Positions 10,164 to 22,127 of a stretch of DNA of 58,766 bases are shown here, piece by piece. Numbering within the stretch: the first letter of the stretch is position 1; every line of letters begins with the position of its first letter. The position numbers were made by a program, and so were the translations under genes. The stretch lies in the NCBI GenBank assembly GCA_947589835.1, contig CANQCT010000003.1:1-58766 (forward strand), in the 5' to 3' direction. The DNA is from an uncultured Clostridia bacterium. Its GTDB lineage: Bacteria > Bacillota > Clostridia > TANB77 > CAG-508. The notes beneath the pieces were generated by a model, which was given only the letters and a program-made list of their open reading frames with translations, searched no databases and was not told where the DNA came from.

Positions 10164-10315
10164 AACAAACCAAATATATTATGATTCTTTGCGCCTTGCT
10201 TGTCGCAGCCAATCCAATGATTGGTAGGCTGCTCCACTCGCGCTCCGCTCCCTTTGGGAGCTCTCGCTTAGTAGCTAGAGCGGCGCTATCGAATTCATAA
10301 TATATTTTGTTTGTT
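10164..10315. repeat. GC-rich structured repeat B, copy 1, inside a copy-specific inverted-repeat stem
   Basis: Core is reverse complement of 40262-40370; arms AACAAACCAAATATATTATGA / TCATAATATATTTTGTTTGTT (20/21). Confidence 0.85.
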
Positions 10316-10341
10316 TATTAAAATTTGTTTATTAAAATAAA

Positions 10342-11733
10342 TTAAAATTCGCAATTTTTTGGTGTTCTTGGGAATGGAAGCACATCACGAATATTTTGCA
10401 TACCAGTTAAATACATCATCATTCTTTCAAAACCTAATCCAAAACCACTATGAACACAGCTTCCATATTTTCTTAAATCTAAGTACCAAGAATAATCTTC
10501 TTCTTTTAAGCCAAGTTCGTTAATACGAGCTTTTAATTTACCAAAATCATCTTCCCTTTGGCTACCACCAATAATTTCTCCAATACCAGGAACTAAAAGG
10601 TCAGAAGCTGCAACTGTTTTTCCATCTGGGTTTTGTTTCATATAAAATGCTTTAATTTCCTTTGGATAATCTGTTACAAAAACAGGTTTACCAAATATTT
10701 TTTCAGTTATATATCTTTCATGTTCTGTTTGAATATCTGTACCCCAATGAACTGGATATTCAAACTGGTCATTAACTTTTTCAAGTTCTTTTATAGCATC
10801 TGTGTAAGTAATTCTACCAAAATCAGAATTCAATACATTATGAAGTCTATCTAAAAGTGAAGTATCTACAAATTGGTTAAAGAATTCCATTTCTTCTGGA
10901 GCATTTTCTAAAACATAAGAAATAATATATTTAATCATTTCTTCTGCTAAATCCATATCATCTTGTAAATCTGCAAAACAAATTTCAGGTTCAATCATCC
11001 AAAATTCTGCAGCATGTTTTACAGTGTTAGAATTTTCTGCTCTAAAAGTAGGACCAAATGTATATACATTACGAAATGCATGTGCATATGTTTCAACATC
11101 TAATTGCCCACTAACAGTTAAATGAGATTCTTTTCCAAAAAAGTCTTGAGTATAGTCAGGCTTTCCATCTTCTGTTTTAGGCATATTTTCCATATCCATA
11201 GTAGTTACTCTAAACATTTCTCCTGCACCTTCACAGTCACTACCAGTAATAATAGGGGTGTGAACATAAACAAATCCCTTTTCTTGGAAAAATTTATGAA
11301 TTGCAAAAGATAGAACACTACGAACACGAAAAACAGCATTAAAAGTGTTAGTTCTAGGGCGTAAATGCGCAATAGTTCTTAAATATTCAAAAGAATGTCT
11401 TTTCTTTTGAAGCGGATATTCTAAATCTGCTTGATTAAATATTTTAACTTCTGTTGCTTTTATTTCAAAAGGTTGCTTAGCATTTTCAGTTTTAACAACT
11501 TCACCTGTAACTATAATTGAAGAACTAATTGAAAGTTTTCTAACTTCTTCAAAATTAGAAAGTGCTGTGTCAAATACAATTTGCACATTTTTAAAAAAGC
11601 TACCATCATTAAGCTCAATAAAACCAAAATTTTTAGAATCACGAATAGTTCTAACCCAACCTGAAACTTGTAAGCTTTTACCTACATAATTTTCAGTATT
11701 TTTATATAAATCTTTTACTAATACATTTTCCAT
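10342..11733 (-). CDS. asnS: Asparaginyl-tRNA synthetase
   Basis: [23 protein letters not shown], class II motifs, [29 protein letters not shown]. Confidence 0.97.
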   Translation of the reverse strand: MENVLVKDLYKNTENYVGKSLQVSGWVRTIRDSKNFGFIELNDGSFFKNVQIVFDTALSNFEEVRKLSISSSIIVTGEVVKTENAKQPFEIKATEVKIFNQADLEYPLQKKRHSFEYLRTIAHLRPRTNTFNAVFRVRSVLSFAIHKFFQEKGFVYVHTPIITGSDCEGAGEMFRVTTMDMENMPKTEDGKPDYTQDFFGKESHLTVSGQLDVETYAHAFRNVYTFGPTFRAENSNTVKHAAEFWMIEPEICFADLQDDMDLAEEMIKYIISYVLENAPEEMEFFNQFVDTSLLDRLHNVLNSDFGRITYTDAIKELEKVNDQFEYPVHWGTDIQTEHERYITEKIFGKPVFVTDYPKEIKAFYMKQNPDGKTVAASDLLVPGIGEIIGGSQREDDFGKLKARINELGLKEEDYSWYLDLRKYGSCVHSGFGLGFERMMMYLTGMQNIRDVLPFPRTPKNCEF

Positions 11734-11860
11734 TTTGTATCCCTTCCTTTTAACGAAAATCTTTCTTAATTAATAGAATACCCTAATTATATAAGATAAT
11801 ACAACAAAATTCAATATGTTTTAATAATTTGTTAAAGTAATAAGTAATAATTACAATAAA

Positions 11861-11972
11861 GCTTGAAAAGTACTATTTTTCGCAGTTTTGAGAGGTCCCG
11901 TTCTGATTTGCTTCTTTGAACTTACAACTGCAACGGGCATTTGAAAAACAAGAAAACTAGTACTTTTCAAGC
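11861..11972 (-). repeat. Repeat family A, copy 1 (core reversed)
   Basis: Stem GCTTGAAAAGTACT / AGTACTTTTCAAGC around conserved core. Confidence 0.9.
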
Positions 11973-12129
11973 AATAAGTTATAAAACCATTAACTAATAG
12001 TATTAATTTAAAATTTTATACACCTATTGTCTATAAATTAAAATAGGTGTATAATGTTTAAGAAAAAACAAGGTAAAATGCTAATTTCTAATGTATTAAT
12101 TAAACATTAGTTAAGAAAGGACAATAAAA

Positions 12130-13893
12130 ATGTATAGAGATAATAATTGTGGAGAATTAAATATAAAAAATGTAGGACAAGAAGTAAATTTAGCAGGATG
12201 GGTACAAAAAATTAGAAACTTAGGCTCAATGGTATTTATAGATTTACGTGATCAATTTGGAATTACACAAATAGTTGTATCTGCAGATAATAAGTCAATT
12301 GATAAAAGCGTATTAAATAACATTGTAACAGAATGTGTTATAGGTGTTAAAGGAACCGTAATAGAGCGTTCTAACAAAAATCCTAAAATGCCTACTGGCG
12401 AAATTGAAATAGATGCTAAAGAAATTAAAATTTTAGGAAAATGTAAAAACGTATTACCATTTGAAATTAATTCAGAAAAAGCAGGAGAAGTAAAAGAAGA
12501 TTTAAGACTAGAATACCGCTTTTTAGATTTAAGAAATGATAAATTACACAAAACTATTTTACTTCGTAGTGAAATAATGAAAACACTTAGAAAGAAAATG
12601 GATGAACTAGGCTTTACAGAAATTCAAACTCCAATTTTGGCAAATTCATCACCAGAAGGTGCAAGAGATTATTTAGTACCAAGTAGGTTGCACCCAGGCG
12701 AGTTTTATGCACTACCACAAGCACCACAACAATTTAAACAACTTTTAATGGTATCTGGATTTGATAAATACTATCAAATAGCACCATGCTTCCGTGACGA
12801 AGACCCTAGAGCAGATAGAGCACCTGGCGAGTTTTACCAACTAGACTTTGAAATGAGTTTTGCAGAACAAGAAGATGTTTTAAAAGTATTAGCAGAAATA
12901 TTTACCACTGTTTTCAAAACACACACTAATTGGAAAGTAGATGAAGCACCATTTATTAAAATTCCATACTTAGAAGCTATGGAAAAATACGGTAGTGACA
13001 AACCAGACCTAAGAAATCCACTTATTATTCAAGATGTAACAAAAATATTTGAAAATGTAGATTTTAATGCATTTAAAGGAAAAGTAGTTAAAGCTATTGT
13101 AGTAGAAAATGGAGGTTTGCAGGGCAGAAAATTCTTTGATTCAATGACAGAATTTGCAGTAAATGAAGCGGGGGCAAAAGGCTTAGCATGGCTTAAAGTA
13201 GACGAGCAAAATACAGTTTCTGGCGGAATTGCAAAATTTATTACCGAAGATGTACAAAAAGCTTTAGAAGAGCAAATTGGAATGAAAGAAAACTCAGCAG
13301 TTTTCTTTATGGCAGATGAACTAAAACAAGTGCAAAAAATAGCAGGAGCAATTAGAATAGAACTAGGAAATAGACTAGACTTATTAGAAAAAAATGTATA
13401 TCGTTTATGCTATATTGTAGACTTTCCAATGTATGAATTATCAGATGAAGGAAAAATAGACTTTAACCATAATCCATTCTCAATGCCACAAGGTGGAATG
13501 GAAACATTACTTAACAAAAATCCACTTGATATTTTAGCATATCAATATGATGTTGTATGTAATGGTTACGAAGTTGCATCAGGAGCTGTTAGAAACCACG
13601 ATCCAGAGCTTATGGTAAAAGCATTTGAAATAGCAGGTTATAGCGAAGAAGAAGTTGAAACAAGATTTGGTGCACTATATAATGCCTTCCAATATGGAAC
13701 ACCTCCACATGCAGGCGCAGCACCTGGCTTAGATAGAATGGTAATGCTAGTTGCAGATAGCAAAAATATTCGTGAAGTAATAGCATTTCCTAAAAATAAA
13801 AAGGCAAGAGATTTACTTATGAGAGCACCAAGCAAAGTAAAAGAAGAACAATTAAAAGATGTTCATATAAAAATAGTTGAGGAAAAAGAATAA
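12130..13893 (+). CDS. aspS: Aspartyl-tRNA synthetase
   Basis: LAGWVQKIRNLGSMVFIDLRD, QLLMVSGFDKYYQIAPCFRDEDPRADRAPGEFYQLDFEMSF, GLDRMVML. Confidence 0.97.
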   Translation: MYRDNNCGELNIKNVGQEVNLAGWVQKIRNLGSMVFIDLRDQFGITQIVVSADNKSIDKSVLNNIVTECVIGVKGTVIERSNKNPKMPTGEIEIDAKEIKILGKCKNVLPFEINSEKAGEVKEDLRLEYRFLDLRNDKLHKTILLRSEIMKTLRKKMDELGFTEIQTPILANSSPEGARDYLVPSRLHPGEFYALPQAPQQFKQLLMVSGFDKYYQIAPCFRDEDPRADRAPGEFYQLDFEMSFAEQEDVLKVLAEIFTTVFKTHTNWKVDEAPFIKIPYLEAMEKYGSDKPDLRNPLIIQDVTKIFENVDFNAFKGKVVKAIVVENGGLQGRKFFDSMTEFAVNEAGAKGLAWLKVDEQNTVSGGIAKFITEDVQKALEEQIGMKENSAVFFMADELKQVQKIAGAIRIELGNRLDLLEKNVYRLCYIVDFPMYELSDEGKIDFNHNPFSMPQGGMETLLNKNPLDILAYQYDVVCNGYEVASGAVRNHDPELMVKAFEIAGYSEEEVETRFGALYNAFQYGTPPHAGAAPGLDRMVMLVADSKNIREVIAFPKNKKARDLLMRAPSKVKEEQLKDVHIKIVEEKE

Positions 13894-14001
13894 TTATATA
13901 AACTAATTTAAAAACAGTATAAAACTTATGAAATCTACTACAAAACATATAATTTATTAAAACAATAAAAGTTAAAAAATATAAAATTAAGGGGAATACT
14001 T

Positions 14002-15955
14002 ATGAAAAAGAAAATATTATTTTTTGTAGCATTTATGTTATTTTTATTATTAGCATGCTCTAATCAATCACAAGCAACATTCACAAAACAAAATTACACA
14101 ATAGATGCTATTGTGCTTCAAAATGGTGATATGTATGTAGAAGAAACCATACAATATAAAACCGATGAAAGTAAAAATGGAGTAACCAGAACAATAAAAT
14201 TAAGAAATCCAGGAAATACTACAAACTCAGCAACAGGTTTTGAACTAGAAGATGTTTTAGTTGATTATGAAAGTTGTATAAGAGTACAGTCAGCAGTAAA
14301 TGGACAAGACAAAGTTTATGAATATTCTTATGATGGGGATGAAGCTTATATAAAACTATATACTCCATTTAGATATCAAGGAAAAACAGTAAAGTATATT
14401 TATACTTTAAAAAATGTTGCCGTAAAATATAATGACATAGCAGAAATTTATTGGAATTTTATAGGAAATGATTCTACTGATAGAACAGAAAACTTAACTA
14501 TAAATATTGCTCTTCCATACGAGGCTTCACAAGATACAATATATGTTTATGGACATGGCTCAGATAATGGAACGTTCAAAAAAAATAGAAACTACATTAC
14601 ATTAACAGCACAAGATATTGCAGAAAAGCAAGCTATTGATGCAAGAGTTTTATTTTCTAAAGATGCAATATCAACTACAAAAATTGTAAATAAAAATGTA
14701 CTTCAAAATTATCGTAATGTAGAAGAAGGAATGAACAACAAAACCCTAGTTTTTGGAGTAGATATAAATATAATTGCTACAATTTGTATAGTTATAATTT
14801 TGGTAGCTTTTGTTATAATTTATAAAAAATATCACAGAAGATTTAAAAAAATAGATGGTTATGTAAGAGAATTACCTTATGGCTTAGATCCCGAAATTTT
14901 ACAATATGTCTACTATGGCAAAATTCAAAAAAATACATTTTGGGTTACCTTTCTAAACTTAGTAAAAAAAGGGATTTTTAGCATTGAAAAAACTACAAAT
15001 AAAGTAGGAAAAGAAACTTATGCTATTGTATATAAAGATGATAAACAAAAATTGCCAGATTATGAAGAAAAGGCAACTGAGTTAATTCTAAATTGTATGT
15101 CAGATGAAAACGAGCAAGACAAAAAGCAAATAGAACTTAAAAGATTAAAAGCAAAGCTTAAAACTAGTCAAGCCAATGAAGACTATGAACAATTTTGTGA
15201 AAGTATAGAAAAAGAAATAGATGAAATATTTGAAGAAGATAAAAAATCAAAAAAAATAAGAACGATAATAATTATTGTAATGACTTTATTTATATTATTT
15301 ATAGCAAGTTTAATACTAATAATAAATGGTCAATTAAAATTAGCAATACCATCTATGATACTTTTAGGAATTACTACTGTTCTTTTTGGTATGATTTTTA
15401 CTTCAATAGAAAAAGATGAAGCAACAATATGGCTTTTTGGATTGCTTCATTGTGCAGTATTTCAGGTAGCAGATTTTGGAGTGCTATTCAAGAGTGGAGT
15501 GGGATTATTTTATATTCCTTATCTAATGTTATTTATACTTATGATTTATTGCTGTAGGTTAAAAATAGAATCAGATAAAAAACAAGAAGTAAGGGGAATG
15601 GTAAAATCATTGAGAAATTATATAAAAGACTATTCTATGCTACAAGAAAAAGGAGTAGAAGACATTGTACTTTGGGGAGAATATCTTATAATGGCAGTAG
15701 CTTTAGGACTTAATAAAAATACTATTAATTATTTCTATGATGGATGTATACAAAATAATAATAGTCTAGGAACAAGCTTAGTAATTGTAGGAAATTACAG
15801 CACATTTTATAGTGGATTTGGCACTACATTTAATTCTGTTAGAGGTTACTCTAGCAGTAGTTCAGGAGGATATTCTGGAAGTAGTGGAGATTTCTCTGGA
15901 GGAAGTGACTCTGGCGGCGGTGGCCGGAGGCGGCGGAGGCACTGGCTCATTTTAA
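14002..15955 (+). CDS. DUF2207-family membrane protein; Gly-rich C-terminus requires +1 shift at CGG 15925-15927
   Basis: Signal peptide/lipobox-like N-term, DUF2207 architecture; skipping C15925 gives GGGGGGGGGTGSF*, 0-frame gives RRRRRHWLILIL*. Confidence 0.85.
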
Positions 15956-16028
15956 TATTATAATAAATTAAAGCTTAAATAGTACTATTTAAGCGGATTA
16001 ACTATAAAAATAAGTTAGGAATTAAAAT

Positions 16029-17128
16029 ATGGAACAGATAAAAACCAATAAAAAAGTATTATTAGGAATGAGCGGTGGAGTAGATAGCTCCACCTCAGCA
16101 ATTTTACTAAAAAATGCAGGATATGAAGTAATAGGTGCAACTATGAAACTATGGGAAGATAAGCAGTGCCCAGAAGTAGAAGGTAGTTGCTGTTCTTTCA
16201 GCAGCGTATATGATGCCAAAAGAGTATGTGATAAAATAGGCATTCCGCACTATACACTAAACTGCGAAGAAGAATTTCAAAAATATGTTATAGATGATTT
16301 TGTTAATTGCTATAAAAATTGCAAAACTCCTAACCCTTGTATAGAATGTAACAAATATTTAAAATTTGGAATATTTTATCAAAAAGCCATGGAATTAGGC
16401 TGTGAGTATATTTCAACAGGGCATTATGCAAAAGTAGAATATTCAGAAAAATATAAAACTTATGTGCTTAAAAAATCTGAATCTGATAAAAAAGATCAAA
16501 CTTACTTTTTATATAGCATACCAAAAGAAGTATTACCTAAAATGCTATTTCCTTTAGAAGGCTTTAAAACAAAGGAAGAAGTAAGAAAAATTGCAGAAGA
16601 ATATGAACTAAAAGTAGCACATAAAAAAGATAGCCAAGAAGTATGCTTTATACCAGATAATGACTACGGAAATTTTTTAACTAAAAAAGCAGATTTAAAG
16701 CCAAAACAGGGAAATATAGTTATGCAAGATGGTACAATTTTAGGAAAGCATAATGGACTAATTTTCTATACAGTAGGACAAAGAAAAGGCTTAGGAATTG
16801 CATACAAGGAGCCTTTATATGTTTTAAAATTAAATAAAGAAAAAAATGAAGTAATTGTAGGTTCAGAAACAGAACTTTACACAAATGAACTTTATGCAAA
16901 TGAACTAAACTTTTTACTTGACATAGACTTATCAAAGCCAATTGATATAATGGCAAAAGTGCGTTACCGTGCAAAAGAAGCAAAAGCTAGGTTAGAATTA
17001 ATTAATAGTAATCGGAAATGAAATGGCAAAAGTAACTTTTGAAGAGCCTCAAAGAGCAATTACACCTCGGACAATCAGTTGTATTTTATATAGGTGATGT
17101 TGTACTAGGTGGTGGAAAAATTTTATAA
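16029..17128 (+). CDS. mnmA: tRNA 2-thiouridine(34) synthase MnmA, two +1 shifts at CGG 17013-17015 and 17068-17070
   Basis: GMSGGVDSSTSA, ATMKLWEDKQCPEVEGSCCS; skipping both Cs gives ..[42 protein letters not shown]. Confidence 0.93.
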
Positions 17129-17278
17129 ATATTAAAAAAACTATTGACAATTGCAAAACAAAAGTTTTATAATACTACTATGTTAATTCAAAAAAAGTTA
17201 GGTAAGTCTTTTTAATTTATTTCGGCAGTTATTTTCAATTTATTTCAAAAAAATTTTTTAATATAAGGGGTGAGAAGT

Positions 17279-17515
17279 ATGCTAAATGATGGTAAAATTG
17301 AAGAGTTTTTTAAAGAAGTAAATGAACTATTAAATGAAATAAAAAATGAACAAGCAAAACTAACAGAAAATGTAGAACAATATCACAAAATTAATATGAA
17401 AAATTTTGAAAAACTTAAAGACTTTAACGAAATTTGTGATATGACAAACCAAATTTTTGAAACAAGAATTTCAAACATAGAACAAATATTAAAAGAAAAG
17501 CTAATGAACAACTAA
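17279..17515 (+). CDS. Small coiled-coil hypothetical protein
   Basis: MLNDGKIEEFFKEVNELLNEIKNEQ.. with upstream AAGGGGTGAG SD. Confidence 0.6.
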   Translation: MLNDGKIEEFFKEVNELLNEIKNEQAKLTENVEQYHKINMKNFEKLKDFNEICDMTNQIFETRISNIEQILKEKLMNN

Positions 17516-17628
17516 ATGAACTAAATTAATGGCTTAAGCCATTTACAAAACATTAAATAATAAATAGCCAGAGCAATAAAAAAACTCTGGTTATTTTATT
17601 GCTATATAATATTTATAATTATATTAAA

Positions 17629-17743
17629 GCTCGAATAGTACTATTTTTCTTGTTTTTCAAATTGCCCGTTGCAGGAGAAAGTTCAAAGAAGTAAAGTCAG
17701 AACGGGACCTCTCAAAACTGCGAAAAAATAGTACTATTCGAGC
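17629..17743 (+). repeat. Repeat family A, copy 2
   Basis: Stem GCTCGAATAGTACT / AGTACTATTCGAGC, core TTCTTGTTTTTCAAATTGCCCGTTGCAG..AACGGGACCTCTCAAAACTGCGAA. Confidence 0.9.
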
Positions 17744-17844
17744 GTGTTATCTATAAAATCATTAATTATTATATAAAATAACTCAATACACTTGCTAAAA
17801 CTAAAAATTAAGGGTAGAATAAGAAAGTAAAAAACTAAAAGGGG

Positions 17845-19251
17845 TTGAAATTTTTTATGAACCAGAAAAAAACATTAAGATTTTATATTACACTTTGGAT
17901 TGCAAAACTTTCATCATTTGCATTAAAAATTTTAAGAAGAAATGCAACATATTTTCCGGGTAAAGTGGCATTAACACTATGCCCAGATTTTATGGGAATG
18001 TTAGATAAGCCAAAAACAATAATTGGAGTAACAGGAACAAACGGAAAAACTACAACATGCAATATGATTAACAACATATTAGAGCAAAACGGTTTTGACT
18101 TTATAAATAACAAATATGGCTCTAATATAGATGGCGGAATTGCAACTACTTTAATTCAAGGAGTAAATTTTTTAGGAAAATCTAAAAAGGACTTAGCAGT
18201 ATTAGAAATAGATGAAAGAAGTGCAAATAAAATATTTCCATATTTAACACCAACATATTTAATATGTACAAACCTATTTAGAGATTCTTTAATGAGAAAT
18301 GCACATACAGAATTTATATCAGATATTTTAAATACATATATTCCAAAAGAAACAATTATGATAGAAAATGCAGATGACATTATATGTAGCCACATTGCAG
18401 AAGATAACAAAAAAATTTATTTTAGTATAGATAAACTTGAAACAGATACAAAAAATAGTGAAAACATTACAAGAGATATTAGAGTATGTCCAAAATGTTT
18501 AACAGAATTAAAGTATGACTATGTTAGATACCACCATATTGGAAAAGCATATTGCCCAAATTGTGACTACAAATGTCCAGAAAATGCAGATTACCGCATA
18601 ACCAATATAGACTTTAAAAATATGCAAATAACAGTAAAATCAAAAAACGAAGAAGAAATATATGACATAGTAAATAATAACATTATAAACATTTACAATA
18701 TGTTAGCAGTTATAACTGTATTAAAACAGCTAAAACTAACTGCAAAGCAAATAAATGACTCTTTTGCAAACATAAAAATTGTAGAAACAAGATACAGTGA
18801 AGAAACATATAAAAACTATAAAATTGTTACACAACTAGCAAAAGGAATGAACCCAATAGCCTGCTCAATAGCATTTAATTATACTAGAAAAGAGCCAGGA
18901 AATAAAGCAGTAATTATGATTTTAGATGACCTACATGAAGAAGCAAACGGCTCAGAAAACACAGCTTGGCATTATGATGCAGACTATGAATTTTTAAATG
19001 ATGAATCTATTAAGCAAATTATTATTGCTGGGCCACGCTACTTAGATTCATATATACGTCTTTTAATGGCAGATATAAATCCAGAAAAAATAGTTCACGA
19101 AAAAGATTTAATAGATGCTACAAGTAAACTAAAATTAGATGGAATAGAAAAAATATTCATCTTACATGATTTGTATTCTATTGAAGAAACAAAACAAATA
19201 AAGCAAAAAGTAAAAGAAATTATTGATGAGAAAATACCTGAAGAAAAATAA
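17845..19251 (+). CDS. murT: Lipid II isoglutaminyl synthase subunit MurT
   Basis: Mur ligase GVTGTNGKTTTCNMI, four-Cys zinc ribbon CPKCLTELKYDY..YCPNCDYKCP, MurT C-terminal domain. Confidence 0.92.
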   Translation: MKFFMNQKKTLRFYITLWIAKLSSFALKILRRNATYFPGKVALTLCPDFMGMLDKPKTIIGVTGTNGKTTTCNMINNILEQNGFDFINNKYGSNIDGGIATTLIQGVNFLGKSKKDLAVLEIDERSANKIFPYLTPTYLICTNLFRDSLMRNAHTEFISDILNTYIPKETIMIENADDIICSHIAEDNKKIYFSIDKLETDTKNSENITRDIRVCPKCLTELKYDYVRYHHIGKAYCPNCDYKCPENADYRITNIDFKNMQITVKSKNEEEIYDIVNNNIINIYNMLAVITVLKQLKLTAKQINDSFANIKIVETRYSEETYKNYKIVTQLAKGMNPIACSIAFNYTRKEPGNKAVIMILDDLHEEANGSENTAWHYDADYEFLNDESIKQIIIAGPRYLDSYIRLLMADINPEKIVHEKDLIDATSKLKLDGIEKIFILHDLYSIEETKQIKQKVKEIIDEKIPEEK

Positions 19252-19309
19252 TTTGGTTATAGGTAAACCTAAAATTAAAAACCTAAATATATTATAAAAG
19301 GTAAAAACA

Positions 19310-20023
19310 ATGAAAGTAGAAATTTTGTATCCAGAGTTTTGCAACTTAAATGGAGATATGGGAAATGTTAAATACTTAAAAAAATGCTTGCCAGAAGCGG
19401 AATTTATAGAAACTTCTATAAATAAGCAGCCAGCCTTTTGCACACAAGAAGACATTTCTCTTATATATATGGGAACTTTATCAGAACGCTCACAAGAAAT
19501 AGTAATAAGGAAATTAAAGCCATATAAGCAAAGAATAGAAGATCTTATAGATAAAGGACAAGTATTTTTATTTACAGGAAATAGCGTAGAAGTATTAGGA
19601 GAATACATTGTAAATGAAGACAAAAGCAAAATAGAAGCACTTGGCATTTTTAACATACATGCTAAAAGAGATATGCTACATAGACACAATAGTTTCTTTT
19701 TAGGAAAGTATGAAGATATAGAATTATTGGGCTTTAAAAGCCAATTTACAATGCTATATGGAGATAACTCTAACGAATATTTTGCAAAAGTAGAAATGGG
19801 AATAGGAATTAATAAAGAAAGTAAATTAGAAGGAATTAAAAAGAATAATTTTATAGGAACATATATAATAGGGCCAGTTCTTATACTAAACCCAAAATTT
19901 ACTTTAAAATTACTAAGCCTTATGGGAGTAAAAGAGCCAAAGCTAGCCTTTGAAAAAGAAGTGCTAGAAGCATATGAAGTAAGATACAAAAAATTTAAAG
20001 AATTAGCAGCAAAAGGAAAATAA
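19310..20023 (+). CDS. gatD: Lipid II isoglutaminyl synthase glutaminase subunit GatD
   Basis: LYPEFCNLNGDMGNVKYLKKCLP class I amidotransferase-like; adjacent to murT. Confidence 0.88.
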   Translation: MKVEILYPEFCNLNGDMGNVKYLKKCLPEAEFIETSINKQPAFCTQEDISLIYMGTLSERSQEIVIRKLKPYKQRIEDLIDKGQVFLFTGNSVEVLGEYIVNEDKSKIEALGIFNIHAKRDMLHRHNSFFLGKYEDIELLGFKSQFTMLYGDNSNEYFAKVEMGIGINKESKLEGIKKNNFIGTYIIGPVLILNPKFTLKLLSLMGVKEPKLAFEKEVLEAYEVRYKKFKELAAKGK

Positions 20024-20135
20024 TTTTTATAAATAAAACTAAGTTAAGTGGCTATGCCACTTGCAAATCATTATATATTAAAATAAATGGGAGCTTTTGC
20101 CCCCATTTATTTTACGAAAGATTTTTATTACAGTA

Positions 20136-20705
20136 TTAGGGATTTTCGCTATCATTCTTTTTCTTTTTAATAGATTTAAAGTGCAAAATAATACATATAA
20201 CGAAAAGAAAAAGAGCTATTGAATCGGCAATCGCAAAAGATGCAGCTGCAATTTGACTTTTAATATACTTTGAATAGTCTTCATCACTAGAAAAATCTGG
20301 ATTTCTAGAAATAATATGAAAATCGCTTGATAATTTTAAAGTCATATTAACTCTAGAAGGAGAAATAAATGAATTAGTTTTGTTCGTAACTGAATAAGTA
20401 ATTATAATATTACCATTCTGTTCCTTTTTGTCATAGTCATCAATTTTAGCTGCCACTTCTTTGTTAATTCCAACTCCTTCTATTACTAAATTATCAGCTA
20501 TTTCATTTAACTGCTTATAGGCATCTTCTGGGTAAACGTCGAGCTTGTATTCATGCATAGACACAGTTAAAGCAATGTAAGTGATGGCAAAAATAGTAGC
20601 TATACCAATTATTATTGCCAACAAAATTTTAACAACGCTTGTGGTAAAAAAATTGAAATAGTCGCAAAAATACCGCTTTTCTTCCTTTTCTACTTTCTCT
20701 TTCAT
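20136..20705 (-). CDS. Hypothetical two-TM protein
   Basis: ORF with SD AAGGAGG upstream; TM segments at both ends. Confidence 0.65.
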   Translation of the reverse strand: MKEKVEKEEKRYFCDYFNFFTTSVVKILLAIIIGIATIFAITYIALTVSMHEYKLDVYPEDAYKQLNEIADNLVIEGVGINKEVAAKIDDYDKKEQNGNIIITYSVTNKTNSFISPSRVNMTLKLSSDFHIISRNPDFSSDEDYSKYIKSQIAAASFAIADSIALFLFVICIILHFKSIKKKKNDSENP

Positions 20706-20992
20706 AAAATTAAGCCTCCTTAAAATAATAATTTTACAAATGTAGTATATATAAAACCTGAAAAACAGGAGTAAAAAAGGTTAAATGTTAGCATAAGCCA
20801 ACACAATTAACATAATTATAACAGAAAATTACACAAAAAACAACAAACTTTTGCAAACTATTGAAAAAAAAATTCAACTATGATATAAATTAAATGGAAA
20901 AAGTATATATGAAAATAAATAAACATAAAAAAAGTTAGCAAAATTTACTTAAAAAATAAATAAAAAAGAAGGATATTTTTTAGAAAATAAAT

Positions 20993-22018
20993 ATGAAAAA
21001 TATAAAAGAATATAATTTGGAAGAATTAAAGCAAGAACTTATTTCCCTAGGAGAAAAGCCATATAGGGCAGAACAAATATGGAACTGGCTATACAAAGAA
21101 AAAGTTAAAGAAATAGATGATATGACAAATATTTCTTTAGAACTAAGGGAAAAGTTAAAACAAAATTATACTATGTGCAATTTTAAAATATTAAAAAAGC
21201 AAGAATCATCAGATGGAACAAAAAAATATTTATTTGATGTATTAGACGGAAATGCCATTGAAACAGTATTAATGCAGTATCATCATGGAAAAACAATTTG
21301 TGTTTCTTCACAAATAGGGTGTAAAATGGGGTGCAAATTCTGTGCATCTACAGGAATTGCATTTGTTAGAAATTTAACGGCAGGAGAAATTGTAGAACAA
21401 ATATTAGCAGTAGAACAAGATATAGGCGAAAGCATTTCTAACATTGTTTTTATGGGAATAGGAGAGCCATTTGATAATTATAACAATGTTATGAAAGCAA
21501 TTCGAATTTTAAATAATCCAAAGGGTTTAAATATTGGTGCAAGGCATATAAGTGTTTCTACATCTGGCGTAGTACCTAAAATTTATGACTTTGCAAATGA
21601 AGACTTGCAATGCACATTATCTATTTCACTTCACGCAACGAACAATGAAAAAAGAAGTAAAATGATGCCAGTAAATAATGCATACCCAATAGAAGAACTT
21701 ATGAAAGCATGTAAACATTACATTGCAAAAACAAATAAAAGAATTTCTTTTGAATACGCATTAGCAAAAGACAACAACGATAACTTAGAAGATGCAAAAG
21801 CATTAGTAAACTTGTTAAAAGGAATGATTTGCCATGTAAATTTAATTCCTATTAACAAAATAGAAAATGGAAGCTTTGTAAAAAGTAGTAATGAAAACAT
21901 TATTAAATTTAGAGATTACTTAAATGATCATGGAATTGTAGCAACAATTAGAAGAGAACTAGGAAGCGATATAGAAGCAGCCTGTGGACAACTTAGAAGG
22001 AAAAATTTAAAAGATTAA
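20993..22018 (+). CDS. rlmN: 23S rRNA/tRNA adenine-C2 methyltransferase RlmN
   Basis: CxxxCxxC radical SAM (GCKMGCKFCAST), GIGEPFDNY, HVNLIPINKIENGSF. Confidence 0.96.
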   Translation: MKNIKEYNLEELKQELISLGEKPYRAEQIWNWLYKEKVKEIDDMTNISLELREKLKQNYTMCNFKILKKQESSDGTKKYLFDVLDGNAIETVLMQYHHGKTICVSSQIGCKMGCKFCASTGIAFVRNLTAGEIVEQILAVEQDIGESISNIVFMGIGEPFDNYNNVMKAIRILNNPKGLNIGARHISVSTSGVVPKIYDFANEDLQCTLSISLHATNNEKRSKMMPVNNAYPIEELMKACKHYIAKTNKRISFEYALAKDNNDNLEDAKALVNLLKGMICHVNLIPINKIENGSFVKSSNENIIKFRDYLNDHGIVATIRRELGSDIEAACGQLRRKNLKD

Positions 22019-22127
22019 AAGCTTATAAAATAAATTTTGAAGTATAATATGAAGTCATAATGCAAAAATATTTAATAGAATTGAAATAAAAAATAGTTAA
22101 AATAAATAAAATAGGAGGAAATTGTGA

